DNA of 64,000 nucleotides from an uncultured Prevotella sp. Lineage in GTDB: Bacteria > Bacteroidota > Bacteroidia > Bacteroidales > Bacteroidaceae. The notes beneath the pieces were generated by a model. The model saw nothing but the letters and a program-made list of their open reading frames with translations, did not search any database and was not told where the DNA came from. Positions 34,006-42,028 of this stretch are shown here, piece by piece. The stretch spans positions 1-64,000 of the forward strand of contig CAAGKM010000015.1 in the NCBI GenBank assembly GCA_900770395.1. Reading direction: 5' to 3'. A program made the position numbers and the translations under genes. Every line of letters starts with the position of its first letter. The stretch's first letter is position 1.

Positions 34006-34899
34006 TCAGAATTTTACATTACCATACATTCCGCGCTTTATCAGCCCGTCATTGCTTACGGAGATTTTCACCGCATACACAAGATTGGCACGCTCATCAC
34101 GCGTTTGTATTGTCTTGGGCGTGAACTCAGCCTTGTCGGAAATCCATTCCACCATGCCCTCGTATGCCTTACTGTCATCCTCTCCATAGTCGGCATATAC
34201 GGTTACTTTCTGTCCTATTTTCAGGGTTGTCAGCTGCGGAGCCGTGACGTATGCCCTGAGCTTCATGGCTTTCACGTCCGACACCTTGAAAAGCGGTTTC
34301 CCCGGAGTGGCGTATTCTCCTCTTTCTGCATATTTAATCATGACGGTTCCTGTGATTGGCGACGTTATTATTGCATTGCTGAGCTGGTCATCAGTCTGAG
34401 CCTGCATGGCACGTATTCCTTCGGCTTGGCTGGCTATGCTGCTGTTGTTGCTGGCAAGTTGTTCACTTGCGGCTGACAGTTGGCGGTTGAGTACCTCTAT
34501 CTGATAGCCGATGTCGTCCACTTGTTTTTGTGTGGCGGCATCAGATGCCAGAAGAGAAGAATATCGCTTTTTCTCTCTTTGCAAGTTTGCAATCTGTTGG
34601 CGGAGCGATGCCACCTGACGGCTCTCATCCAGTGTTTTCTCCTTTGTGGCAAGCAGGTTGGCTGCCAGTTGGCGGTTCTTCAGCACCAACTGTGTCGTGT
34701 CGATATTTCCGATTACTTCATACTGCTTTACGTCCTGTCCTTCCTCTACGTTGAAAGTCATAATTTCGCCTGTACCCTTGGCGGAGACAATAACCTCGGT
34801 TGTTTCAAAAACACCAGATGCGTCATAATCCTTTTCATTAGATGTGCAGGAGCTCATGCCGATGGCAAGGCACGCTGCGATAATGGTATTTGCTTTCAT
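34006..34899 (-). CDS. HlyD-type periplasmic adaptor lipoprotein of ABC efflux pump
   Basis: A 297-residue membrane fusion protein with signal sequence and lipobox (ACLAIGMSSCTSN), a biotinyl-lipoyl-like half (GTGEIMTFNVEEGQDVKQYE), a long coiled-coil hairpin (~75-155, rich in L, Q, A, E, K), the second lipoyl half (ITSPITGTVMIKYAERGEYA) and a beta-barrel end. It bridges the inner-membrane permeases and the TolC protein encoded just upstream (13-bp gap). Confidence 0.92.
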   Translation of the reverse strand: MKANTIIAACLAIGMSSCTSNEKDYDASGVFETTEVIVSAKGTGEIMTFNVEEGQDVKQYEVIGNIDTTQLVLKNRQLAANLLATKEKTLDESRQVASLRQQIANLQREKKRYSSLLASDAATQKQVDDIGYQIEVLNRQLSAASEQLASNNSSIASQAEGIRAMQAQTDDQLSNAIITSPITGTVMIKYAERGEYATPGKPLFKVSDVKAMKLRAYVTAPQLTTLKIGQKVTVYADYGEDDSKAYEGMVEWISDKAEFTPKTIQTRDERANLVYAVKISVSNDGLIKRGMYGNVKF

Positions 34900-34912
34900 A
34901 ATTGTTTGATAT

Positions 34913-36199
34913 TTACTTGTTTAATGTGTATTTCAGCTCATATATACTTTTCAGCATCTCAATCTCATGGGTGGAGAGGGCAATCTTCGCGCTGTTCTCG
35001 CGGCTGATTTCGTGCAGCAGGTCGTTGACATCAATTACGCCGTGCGAGAGCTTTTCCTCTGCCGAGCGTCTTACGGACGACCTGAGTGATATAATCTCCT
35101 CATCTTCTGCCATTACAAGCCTGTAGCGTTCGATGGCTGCACGGTCTTCTGTGTATTGCAGGCTGTTGTTAAAGAGAAACACCTCCTTGGCATTCTCTAT
35201 CTCTGCACGAGATACTGCCAGTTTGCGCTTGTTGTTCCTGTGGGTGTAGAAGTTGGAAATATTCCAGCTGAGTTTTAATCCCACCATTCCGTTAAGCGAC
35301 CAGTCGCGCGAAAACATATCTCCGAACATGTCATAACCTGGATATCCATAGTAACCTTGTGCAAAGAGACTCAGGTGCGGGCGCAGACTTGCATCAAGTT
35401 GCCTCTCTTTTGCACCTAAAAGTCTTGTCTGCGAATCGAAATATTGCAGTTCCGGACGATTGGACAGGTTGTCTGACGGGACGATGGCTTCAGGCTTCAT
35501 CAGTTCAGAATCGACCTGTCTGCCTATAAAAATCTCCAGCATACGCAGATAGCAGTCTCTTGCAGACTTCAGTTCTGTGTGCTGCTGACACACGTTAAGA
35601 TATTCTGCGCGGATGGCATCTCTGTCTGCCCGCATGGCTGTGCCGCCGGTCACCATAGTCTCTACTTTGCGGCAGTTGTCGAGCAACAGCGATTGCAGGT
35701 CTTCATTAAGCCGTATTTTCTCTTGTGCAAGTAAAACACCGAAGAAAAGATTGTTCACACGCTCCCGCAGTTTATACATATCCACATCATTTTTCTTCTC
35801 TCCAGCATCACCCTCTGCTGCCGCAACAGTTTTTGATGCCCTGACAGTACCGCCGTCATAAACTACTTGGCTGATGTTCACTCCCACTTTATACTGGTCT
35901 TTCCTAAGCCCTTTCACGTCATAGCCGCTGCCCGTAAGCATTGTCCGCAAGGCATCGGGCAATGTCATCACATCGCTCTGCAACGTGGCTTGGGCATCGA
36001 AAGATAACTGCGGCAGCCAGCCTTTTGAAAGATTTGCAAGGGTATAGCCGGTCGTTTGTTCAATCAGTTCATACCGCTTTACGAGTGGAAAATGTTCGGC
36101 TGCCATCCTATGACATTCGTCTAAGGTCAGCTGTGCCGATACGGACAAGGTGGACAATACTAATCCTGCCGTCACAAATAGGACTCTGATTTTCTTCAT
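34913..36199 (-). CDS. TolC-family outer membrane efflux protein
   Basis: The first gene of the efflux operon. Starting at ATG 36199 the N-terminus is a clean signal peptide (MKKIRVLFVTAGLVLSTLSV, cut near VSA); the frame also offers ATG 36211. The mature protein (LTLDECHRMAAEHFPLVKRY ... LSKGWLPQLSFDAQATLQSD) has the duplicated helical hairpins and outer-membrane strands of the OEP family (IKLNEDLQSLLLDN-type helices, NISNFYTHRNNKR). It would form the trimeric exit duct for the pump. A TAACTTTG promoter box lies at 36237-36244 on the minus strand. Confidence 0.92.
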   Translation of the reverse strand: MKKIRVLFVTAGLVLSTLSVSAQLTLDECHRMAAEHFPLVKRYELIEQTTGYTLANLSKGWLPQLSFDAQATLQSDVMTLPDALRTMLTGSGYDVKGLRKDQYKVGVNISQVVYDGGTVRASKTVAAAEGDAGEKKNDVDMYKLRERVNNLFFGVLLAQEKIRLNEDLQSLLLDNCRKVETMVTGGTAMRADRDAIRAEYLNVCQQHTELKSARDCYLRMLEIFIGRQVDSELMKPEAIVPSDNLSNRPELQYFDSQTRLLGAKERQLDASLRPHLSLFAQGYYGYPGYDMFGDMFSRDWSLNGMVGLKLSWNISNFYTHRNNKRKLAVSRAEIENAKEVFLFNNSLQYTEDRAAIERYRLVMAEDEEIISLRSSVRRSAEEKLSHGVIDVNDLLHEISRENSAKIALSTHEIEMLKSIYELKYTLNK

Positions 36200-36236
36200 A
36201 TTACGAATCATTTATTGTTATGTTTATTTCTGGGTG

Positions 36237-36244
36237 CAAAGTTA
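36237..36244 (-). promoter_or_regulatory. Promoter -7 box (TAACTTTG) of efflux operon
   Basis: Minus-strand TAACTTTGCACCC, 26-38 bp before the two candidate TolC starts. It faces away from the AraC promoter at 36352-36359; the ~105 bp between the boxes is where a regulator of both would bind. Confidence 0.65.
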
Positions 36245-36351
36245 CTGCTATTTCATTCATTAATCAATGTCAATAATATGCTATTTGTGAGCAAAAACAA
36301 TTAAATAGGCTGTTTTTGCCATTTTTATTTGGCTATTATGGGTTAATATTG

Positions 36352-36359
36352 TAATTTTG
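36352..36359 (+). promoter_or_regulatory. Promoter -7 box (TAATTTTG) of divergent AraC gene
   Basis: TAATTTTGCACC ends only 4 bp before the first ATG (36364). The transcript start would fall at or just after that ATG, so the mRNA is either leaderless or the real start is a later codon. Confidence 0.55.
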
Positions 36360-36363
36360 CACC

Positions 36364-37170
36364 ATGAACAGGGACGAGATACATAATAATACAACGGGCA
36401 AGGCAGGCATGTTGCTCTGTCTTGCAGGCAGCAGGAAAATCCTGATTAACGGGCAGCTCTATGTGGTTGGCAGGGGAATGTTATGCTTTCTTTCGCCAAT
36501 AATATCTATATATGAGCTTTCACGTGACGAAAATTACCGGGAAGTATCTGTCATTGACGATGCTGACGTGTTCTTTCAGGCTATACGTGATGTGTACGAT
36601 ATGATTTTGGAGTTTAGAATGCGCGATACTCCATGCCTGCAGCTTAATGAGGAGAACATGAAACTGTTTATGGAGCGGCAAGCAGCCATAATGAAAAAAA
36701 GGGAATACATATATAATATTACAGATGCAGGAGAGAGAAACCTTGTAATACGCACTATGCATCTGCTTGAACAGCAGACAATGCTTGAATTTGTGCATCT
36801 GTATTTCCTTGGATTTACGGTCAATCCTGCACCTGTAAGCAGGAATGAGACAATAGCATTTCAGTTCATATATTCCCTGCACACCAATCGCAAATATGAG
36901 CGTAGCGTGTCGTTCTATGCAAATGAGGCCGGGCTTTCGCCCAATCACTTTACACGCATCATTCGCGAGCAGACAGGCAGGACACCTTCTGAGTGGATTG
37001 CCTCGATGATTATCGTCAATGCAAAAATGCTGCTTAAGCAGAACGGCTTGAACATTAAAGCTGTGGCGGCAAAACTAAACTTCCCTGAGCAGTACACATT
37101 CAGAAAATTTTTCAAGTTACATGTCGGCATGTCGCCTAAAGAGTATAAACAGCAGATTAACAAAGAATAA
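36364..37170 (+). CDS. AraC-family transcriptional regulator, divergent from efflux operon
   Basis: A 268-residue regulator with a cupin-like N-terminal domain (MLLCLAGSRKILINGQLYVV) and C-terminal AraC HTH (YANEAGLSPNHFTRIIREQT and IKAVAAKLNFPEQYTFRKFF, then HVGMSPKEYK). It is transcribed away from the TolC-HlyD-ABC operon and is its most likely activator. Start uncertain: the promoter box is almost on top of ATG 36364, so ATG 36409 is an alternative. Its stop (37168-37170) lies one base from the stop of the convergent relaxase gene of the second mobile element. Confidence 0.88.
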   Translation: MNRDEIHNNTTGKAGMLLCLAGSRKILINGQLYVVGRGMLCFLSPIISIYELSRDENYREVSVIDDADVFFQAIRDVYDMILEFRMRDTPCLQLNEENMKLFMERQAAIMKKREYIYNITDAGERNLVIRTMHLLEQQTMLEFVHLYFLGFTVNPAPVSRNETIAFQFIYSLHTNRKYERSVSFYANEAGLSPNHFTRIIREQTGRTPSEWIASMIIVNAKMLLKQNGLNIKAVAAKLNFPEQYTFRKFFKLHVGMSPKEYKQQINKE

Positions 37171-37171
37171 T

Positions 37172-38581
37172 CTACCTTTTCTTTTTCCAATATGCATATT
37201 TGTCCTTATCTTTATCTATCCACGGTAATTCAGATGTAGAACCTCCACCACCAGTGCCTACATGTGGTTGAGCGGCTCCGCCTGTTGCCAGTTCAATGGC
37301 AGCACTTAGTAAATTGGTTTGCACTTCGTTGACTTGCTCGGCAGCACTGAAACAGGCGTTTACAAACTCGTGTTCTGTCAATTCTCCATTGCTGAAGGCG
37401 TGCAACCGCTTGTCGCTGTCGCTAAGGTAGGTGACAGCGGTATGCTCAATCTCCTTAACCTTGGTCCAGATTTTCAGGGTAATGGTATAGGGATTGTTGC
37501 CAAGAAAACGATGACCTATGAGTTCCGCTCCCGATGAAAGCCGGTACCGTTGTGGATTAGCCTTGCGGTCAAGCTCGTCAATCCTGCTCTTCTGTCTTTC
37601 AATGACAGCATCCTTCTCGACAGCCTTTTGCTCTGCGTTCTCCGCACGCCTGATGGCAACATCGATTTCCTTCTGATAGCCATTTTTCAGTTTGGCAATG
37701 TCGGATTCATACTTCTGTTTTAGAGAGGCTTTCTCTGCCTCAATTTTCGCTATTTTGGCTTGCAGTTTCTTAATTTCCTCATCCTTTGCAGACAGTTCCT
37801 TTTTCGCTTTGGCAAGGTCGCCTTTTCCGAACAAGGCGAGGATGGTGCTCTTGCCCTCCTTGGTTTTCTCCATCTCCTCCTGCAACTTGGCAATGTCCTC
37901 CTCATACTGTTGCATCTGCTGCTTGTAGTGGGTGGATGTGGCAATGTGTCTGGCTGTAGAACCGACAATGCCACGCTTCAAACCGAATGGTTTCATGGCA
38001 ACAGCGTATGTGTTCTGATACTCGTGAAGTTTGGCACGTTTGAGCACATCATCTGCTGACAGCCGTGGACCAGACTTGGTGTTGTACTTCCTCTCTCCCT
38101 CTCGTTCACGGCGTTGCCTTTCGGCAGTGACGATGGGCACGATGGTGGCATGCAGGTGGGGAGTCTTCTCGTCCAGGTGCAACACACACGATACAACATT
38201 TTCCTTGCCGAAGGTCACATACAGCCATCTGAGGTTAGCTTCTATCCACTTGTCCAGTCTGCCTTCTTCCTGCATCTTCATCATCTGCTCGTGCGTCCCC
38301 GTCAGGATGATTCGGATAGCCTTGCACTGGTTGTCAGCGACCTTGCGTGACAGTCCGGCATGGTCTATGCGGTACTGTATGGCTTCAGTCCTGTTCCTTA
38401 CTCCATCGGGGAATGATACCAGTTCCCTGTTCAGATGCGTGCGGCTACGGTCGGCATTGTCCGGCACATAAGTCTTGCCCCTGACATCCTTTCTCTCAAT
38501 GTGGCACGACATCCCGCTGTCGTTGCCACTGCCACGCTGGAGATGGCAAACTGCATATTGTTCTTTCATCTTTCCAATCAT
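37172..38581 (-). CDS. MobV-family relaxase (Mob_Pre) of second element
   Basis: A 469-residue relaxase; M-I-G-K-M-K at the N-terminus leaves ATG 38581 or 38569 as start. Mob_Pre domain in the first ~200 residues with ADRSRTHLNREL and the metal-binding HLDEKTPHLHATIVPI (His135, His142, His144). A long coiled coil spans ~215-345 (EEDIAKLQEEMEKTKEGK onwards). The C-terminus GGGGSTSELPWIDKDKDK resembles the end of the first relaxase in this window. It would nick the inverted-repeat region directly upstream (38613-38735). Confidence 0.92.
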   Translation of the reverse strand: MIGKMKEQYAVCHLQRGSGNDSGMSCHIERKDVRGKTYVPDNADRSRTHLNRELVSFPDGVRNRTEAIQYRIDHAGLSRKVADNQCKAIRIILTGTHEQMMKMQEEGRLDKWIEANLRWLYVTFGKENVVSCVLHLDEKTPHLHATIVPIVTAERQRREREGERKYNTKSGPRLSADDVLKRAKLHEYQNTYAVAMKPFGLKRGIVGSTARHIATSTHYKQQMQQYEEDIAKLQEEMEKTKEGKSTILALFGKGDLAKAKKELSAKDEEIKKLQAKIAKIEAEKASLKQKYESDIAKLKNGYQKEIDVAIRRAENAEQKAVEKDAVIERQKSRIDELDRKANPQRYRLSSGAELIGHRFLGNNPYTITLKIWTKVKEIEHTAVTYLSDSDKRLHAFSNGELTEHEFVNACFSAAEQVNEVQTNLLSAAIELATGGAAQPHVGTGGGGSTSELPWIDKDKDKYAYWKKKR

Positions 38582-38599
38582 TTTTTATGATACATTTTT

Positions 38600-38760
38600 G
38601 TTGTTTGTAGGGTTTATAAAATGCCGTCTTGCCTTCACGGATACCGCTGGTTATCCGCTTATGGGGCTTTTTCGCTCCGCCACTCGCAGAGGGAAGGAGA
38701 TGAAAATGCCCTAATAAGCTACGGCATTTTATAAAATCCCTTTCTTCAAGACAGCAAGCT
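38600..38760. other. Putative oriT with 15-bp inverted repeat
   Basis: TTTATAAAATGCCGT (38613-38627) is perfectly inverted at 38721-38735. Inside lie a smaller inverted repeat (GGATA...TATCC) and a GC-rich core. Position directly upstream of the MobV gene supports an oriT; the nick site is unknown. Confidence 0.6.
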
Positions 38761-38766
38761 GTCCCG

Positions 38767-39792
38767 TTACGGCTCCTCCACGAGTTCCAGGTCAAGTTCG
38801 TCTATGAGCGTCTGTAATGCAGGATTGCGGTCTATCATCTTCTGCAAAATCATACGTGGGGTGTCCTCCATCAAAAGGAAGTCAGCTATGTCAAGTCCCT
38901 GATTGCGCTGTTCATTTGTCGCCATTGTCTCCAACACGTCATTGACTGATATGGAACGGCAGACCTTTCTCAACATTGGCAGTTTACCCTGCCACTCCTG
39001 CGTGGCTCCGAGGTCGGGCATCAGTACCACATCCCTGCCAGCCAAGACAGAAACGGCCCGCTCGTTGAAGCAGCCGTTCTTTCCGCCTGTGGCTATCCAC
39101 AGCACATCGGGCATGAAGTGCGAGGCAATGACAGCCGTCTTCTCACTCTCCACCACAAAGACCTTCCTGTCGGGATATAAGGGAAGAAGATGCTCGCCAA
39201 AGAAACACTGGCAAAGATGGTAGTCCTTCAGTATCATTTCCGTATGTACCCAGCATACGTGCGACTGCGGCACCTTCACCCTTTTGCCTGTAGTAGCATC
39301 ATACAGCATAATCTTTCCTGTACGGACACGATTACTGCAATCCACCTGCCAGAATACGGCAGCACCTCCCCACTTTCTTGACGTGCCTATCCTGTAAAGG
39401 CGACATAGCCTGTCAGTCTCTTCCTTTCCCATACATCTGGCAAGGAATGTGTACAAAGGATTGATGTCATAGTGTGACAAAGTCTGCTCCATAATGACAT
39501 TGTCTATGAATGACGGTTGTTGTTCTTGTCGAGGAGTAGGAGATATTTGTATTGTGTCTTGTTTTTCTTTCATCATGGCGTTGAGAATTTCCGGATTTTC
39601 TTGAAAATAGTCTCTTGGCGTAAAGTGATAGCCACAACTTTGTTCGTGGTCACACCTGCCGACATAACCGGGAAATGTAATCTCCTTTTTACTGTCAACA
39701 TAGCGTGTAAAACAGGCTTTGCAGTCACATTTGGGACACTGCTTTTTACACCCGGTATGGTATTTCTCCAAATGAAATCTATATTGTTCCAT
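38767..39792 (-). CDS. DUF6371 zinc-finger/Toprim-like protein
   Basis: A 341-residue protein: an N-terminal zinc-binding region (KKQCPKCDCKACFTRY, then RCDHEQSCGYHF) like the CHC2-type finger of primases, and a later Toprim-like segment (KVFVVESEKTAVIASHFMPD, ATGGKNG, VVLMPDLGA). Proteins of this kind (DUF6371) are common on Bacteroidota mobilizable elements and probably act in primase-like priming of transferred DNA. It lies between the DUF3987 gene and oriT/relaxase on the same strand. Confidence 0.82.
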   Translation of the reverse strand: MEQYRFHLEKYHTGCKKQCPKCDCKACFTRYVDSKKEITFPGYVGRCDHEQSCGYHFTPRDYFQENPEILNAMMKEKQDTIQISPTPRQEQQPSFIDNVIMEQTLSHYDINPLYTFLARCMGKEETDRLCRLYRIGTSRKWGGAAVFWQVDCSNRVRTGKIMLYDATTGKRVKVPQSHVCWVHTEMILKDYHLCQCFFGEHLLPLYPDRKVFVVESEKTAVIASHFMPDVLWIATGGKNGCFNERAVSVLAGRDVVLMPDLGATQEWQGKLPMLRKVCRSISVNDVLETMATNEQRNQGLDIADFLLMEDTPRMILQKMIDRNPALQTLIDELDLELVEEP

Positions 39793-39820
39793 ATTCGTTT
39801 CTGAAATTAGATTACGGCGA

Positions 39821-39914
39821 TTTCAGTTTTCAGTTCTTTCAGTTTTGCAGAAACCGTGAATGTATGGCACAGACATCCTTGTATCCTTATTCTGAAAAAC
39901 TGAAGAAACTGAAA
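39821..39914. repeat. CTGAAA iteron-like inverted repeats
   Basis: Upstream of the DUF6371 gene, TTTCAGTTTTCAGTTCTTTC-type sequence (39821-39845) is inverted as AAAACTGAAGAAACTGAAA (39896-39914). At least five CTGAAA/TTTCAG hexamers occur within 95 bp. This could be a leader hairpin or a binding site for the element's replication proteins. Confidence 0.5.
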
Positions 39915-39928
39915 TGTGAAACAGGGGC

Positions 39929-41359
39929 TTATTCATTGCAGCTTGGACTTAGATTCCCCTCAACACTGCCCTTTGTAAATTCATCAAAGACCGTCTTACG
40001 GTATTCCCCTTGCCGGATTTTATGGACAAGACGGTTTTTGAGAAGTTCTTTGAGGTAGTTCATCACCGTGCGGTCGGTCACCCTTAGCTGCTTCCCTGCG
40101 GCAAGAGCCTCCGCGGTAGTGAACGAATCGTTCAGCATCGAGAGCAGTTCCCTTGACGGTTCGTCACAGGCATCGTTGGCGACATACTCCCTTATCCTGC
40201 AATAGGAATCCTCGAAATAATCCATCAACCTTATAGCTCCATGCATAGCCTGTTTAGTCACGAACTGGAGATGGCTCTCGCCACACGCATAGCGCAACAC
40301 CTGTAGGATAAGTGCGATGCGTGCCACATGGACAGGGGCTTTCATCGGGCGGGACTCTATCATGTTGTCATCCTCTATGGCATTTGTCCGCTGTATGGTG
40401 GCATTGTGACTTGTGATGAACTCATCCCTGGCTTCTTCCTCCATGTCTATAAGGTGAAATTTCTGTTTCTTCCCGTCCTCACCAGTCTCATAGTCAAGGG
40501 CAAGAACCTTTCTGATGATACTCTGCCATGCCTCCATGCCGGAAGCGGAACGATGGTGTGTAGAGTTGTCTTCTTCCTTCGTCCAGAGTGTCAGCTGCTG
40601 TACCTTGGGAAGCGTGAACAGAATACGGTCAAGCAGTCCGTTCTCCTCATATCCCTTCTTCATCAGTTCTCCCATACGCTTCGTCTGTGTTGTTCCTATC
40701 ATATTGATGCAGGGGTGTTCGATATGGAGCGGTATGGGATTGTTCACACGTACCACATCCAGCGCGCTTCCACTCCATGCCGTCAGCAACTGCTCTATCA
40801 GCTGTCCGTTGTTGTAGCGGTTGGCGGAATTGAACATGCCCATAATCTCATCCACCAGAATGGTTATACCGCGAGGAGAGTTGTGGTGGGCGAGGAGCAG
40901 GGCCTCAGGAGTGAAGTCTGATACAAGAGTGCGTGACAGTACCGGCTTCTCCATGCCACAGTCGCCCTTGCTCTCCTTCGCGGCATTCTGATAAGCAGTC
41001 ATGTCGGCCTTGAACTTCTCCATCTTCGCATTGTCGTTCCTGCGTATGGGACGGAATGCCGCTTCAAGAGGCGGTGTCTTGCCAAGTCCCGGTCTGCCCA
41101 CCATGATGATGTAGAGTGCGGCATTGGTTATCCATTGCCCTTTCACCCTCACATAGTAGGTTCCGCCCAATGCGGAGGAAGCTGCCGAGAGCATGGCAGG
41201 AGCGAGATATTCCACCTTGAAGTTCTCGTACCTCACCATATCAAGGATGATGGTCTGCACTTTCTCGGGGAAAGCGTCCAAAGGAAAGCCTGTGTCCTTG
41301 ATGCCCTGCACCTCCGACATAACCTTGTTGCATATTTCCTGTGCGATACCCATGCTCAT
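39929..41359 (-). CDS. DUF3987 ATPase-like protein of second element
   Basis: A 476-residue protein with the DUF3987 domain: P-loop GRPGLGKT (residues 88-95), RTLVSDFTPEALL, Walker-B-like GITILVDEIMGM and INMIGTTQTKRM. A winged-helix segment at the C-terminus (AAGKQLRVTDRTVMNYLKEL) is the usual end. It overlaps the upstream HTH gene by 4 bp (ATGA), so the two are co-translated. Unlike the first element's homologue it carries no VirE-N/PriCT-2 part. Likely role: replication or transfer of the element. Confidence 0.85.
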   Translation of the reverse strand: MSMGIAQEICNKVMSEVQGIKDTGFPLDAFPEKVQTIILDMVRYENFKVEYLAPAMLSAASSALGGTYYVRVKGQWITNAALYIIMVGRPGLGKTPPLEAAFRPIRRNDNAKMEKFKADMTAYQNAAKESKGDCGMEKPVLSRTLVSDFTPEALLLAHHNSPRGITILVDEIMGMFNSANRYNNGQLIEQLLTAWSGSALDVVRVNNPIPLHIEHPCINMIGTTQTKRMGELMKKGYEENGLLDRILFTLPKVQQLTLWTKEEDNSTHHRSASGMEAWQSIIRKVLALDYETGEDGKKQKFHLIDMEEEARDEFITSHNATIQRTNAIEDDNMIESRPMKAPVHVARIALILQVLRYACGESHLQFVTKQAMHGAIRLMDYFEDSYCRIREYVANDACDEPSRELLSMLNDSFTTAEALAAGKQLRVTDRTVMNYLKELLKNRLVHKIRQGEYRKTVFDEFTKGSVEGNLSPSCNE

Positions 41360-41706
41360 GCCTCCTTTCTTTTGCAGTAGTTGGTTACACTGTCGTTTCT
41401 GCCGCCAGTCTGGATGCGGCGGACATCACTCATGGCATACATGTTCTTGTTTCCGACCTTGACAGGCACGAGATAGCCGCGCTTTGCCCACAGGTTGAGC
41501 GTGCCGTCGCACACATTCAGGAGTTCTCTCACCTCACGTGTATTGCAGTAGGTCTCCTCCTGAGGTTTCTTGCTCTCAATCTCTTGTCTGTATGCCATGA
41601 TTGCCCGTTCGGCGATTCCCTCACCGAACATCTTTAGGTCTGCAGCGGTAACTTCGATTTTGACGTTCACGCCCTGCTCGACCAAGGATTGTAAATTTAT
41701 AGCCAT
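41356..41706 (-). CDS. MerR/excisionase-like HTH protein
   Basis: A 116-residue protein with a C-terminal excisionase-type winged helix (YCNTREVRELLNVCDGTLNL, then GYLVPVKVGNKNMYAMSDV). It begins the HTH-DUF3987-DUF6371-MobV gene series and has its own promoter with a hairpin leader. Likely regulator of excision/mobilization; several ATGACA repeats upstream (41876-41900) may be its operator. Confidence 0.82.
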   Translation of the reverse strand: MAINLQSLVEQGVNVKIEVTAADLKMFGEGIAERAIMAYRQEIESKKPQEETYCNTREVRELLNVCDGTLNLWAKRGYLVPVKVGNKNMYAMSDVRRIQTGGRNDSVTNYCKRKEA

Positions 41707-41787
41707 ACTATAATATTTATGAATCTGATACTATGGCCATCACCTGAAATCCCTGACACCTCCCTTCCGATGGCACATGAAAAAGAG

Positions 41788-41828
41788 GCACCGCCAAACC
41801 TCGGGAAAGATTTGACGGTGCAAAATTA
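41788..41828 (-). promoter_or_regulatory. Promoter (TAATTTTG) and leader hairpin of mobilization operon
   Basis: Minus-strand TAATTTTG box at 41821-41828; immediately downstream GCACCGTCAAA pairs with TTTGGCGGTGC (41788-41821) to form a leader hairpin. The ATG of the HTH gene is a further ~80 bp away. Confidence 0.55.
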
Positions 41829-41869
41829 CGCTGATTTTGTAAGTGGTTGAAATAAAGTATTTTGTCTTA

Positions 41870-41900
41870 TTTGTCATGACAAAAATGACAATTTATGACA
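41870..41900. promoter_or_regulatory. ATGACA operator-like repeats
   Basis: A perfect 14-bp palindrome TTTGTCATGACAAA (41870-41883) is followed by two more ATGACA copies at 41885 and 41895, spaced 9-10 bp (about one helical turn). Position 45-80 bp upstream of the HTH operon promoter suggests a regulator binding site. Confidence 0.45.
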
Positions 41901-41952
41901 AGGGAGAATTGCAATAAAATAGCGATTTCGCTTTGAATTTGCGCAAAATAAA

Positions 41953-42000
41953 ATGCAGACTTAGTTACTTTGAATCAATGTAGAGTAACCAAGTCCGCAT
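41953..42000 (-). terminator. Hairpin after abiEii-like gene
   Basis: ATGCAGACTTAGTTACT and AGTAACCAAGTCCGCAT form a 17-bp stem with two mismatches, 29 bp after the AbiEii-like stop on the minus strand. No long T-run follows, so it may work as an RNA-stabilising or factor-dependent terminator. Confidence 0.45.
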
Positions 42001-42028
42001 AGAAGAGTATCTAAGTAAGCAAGTTCAG

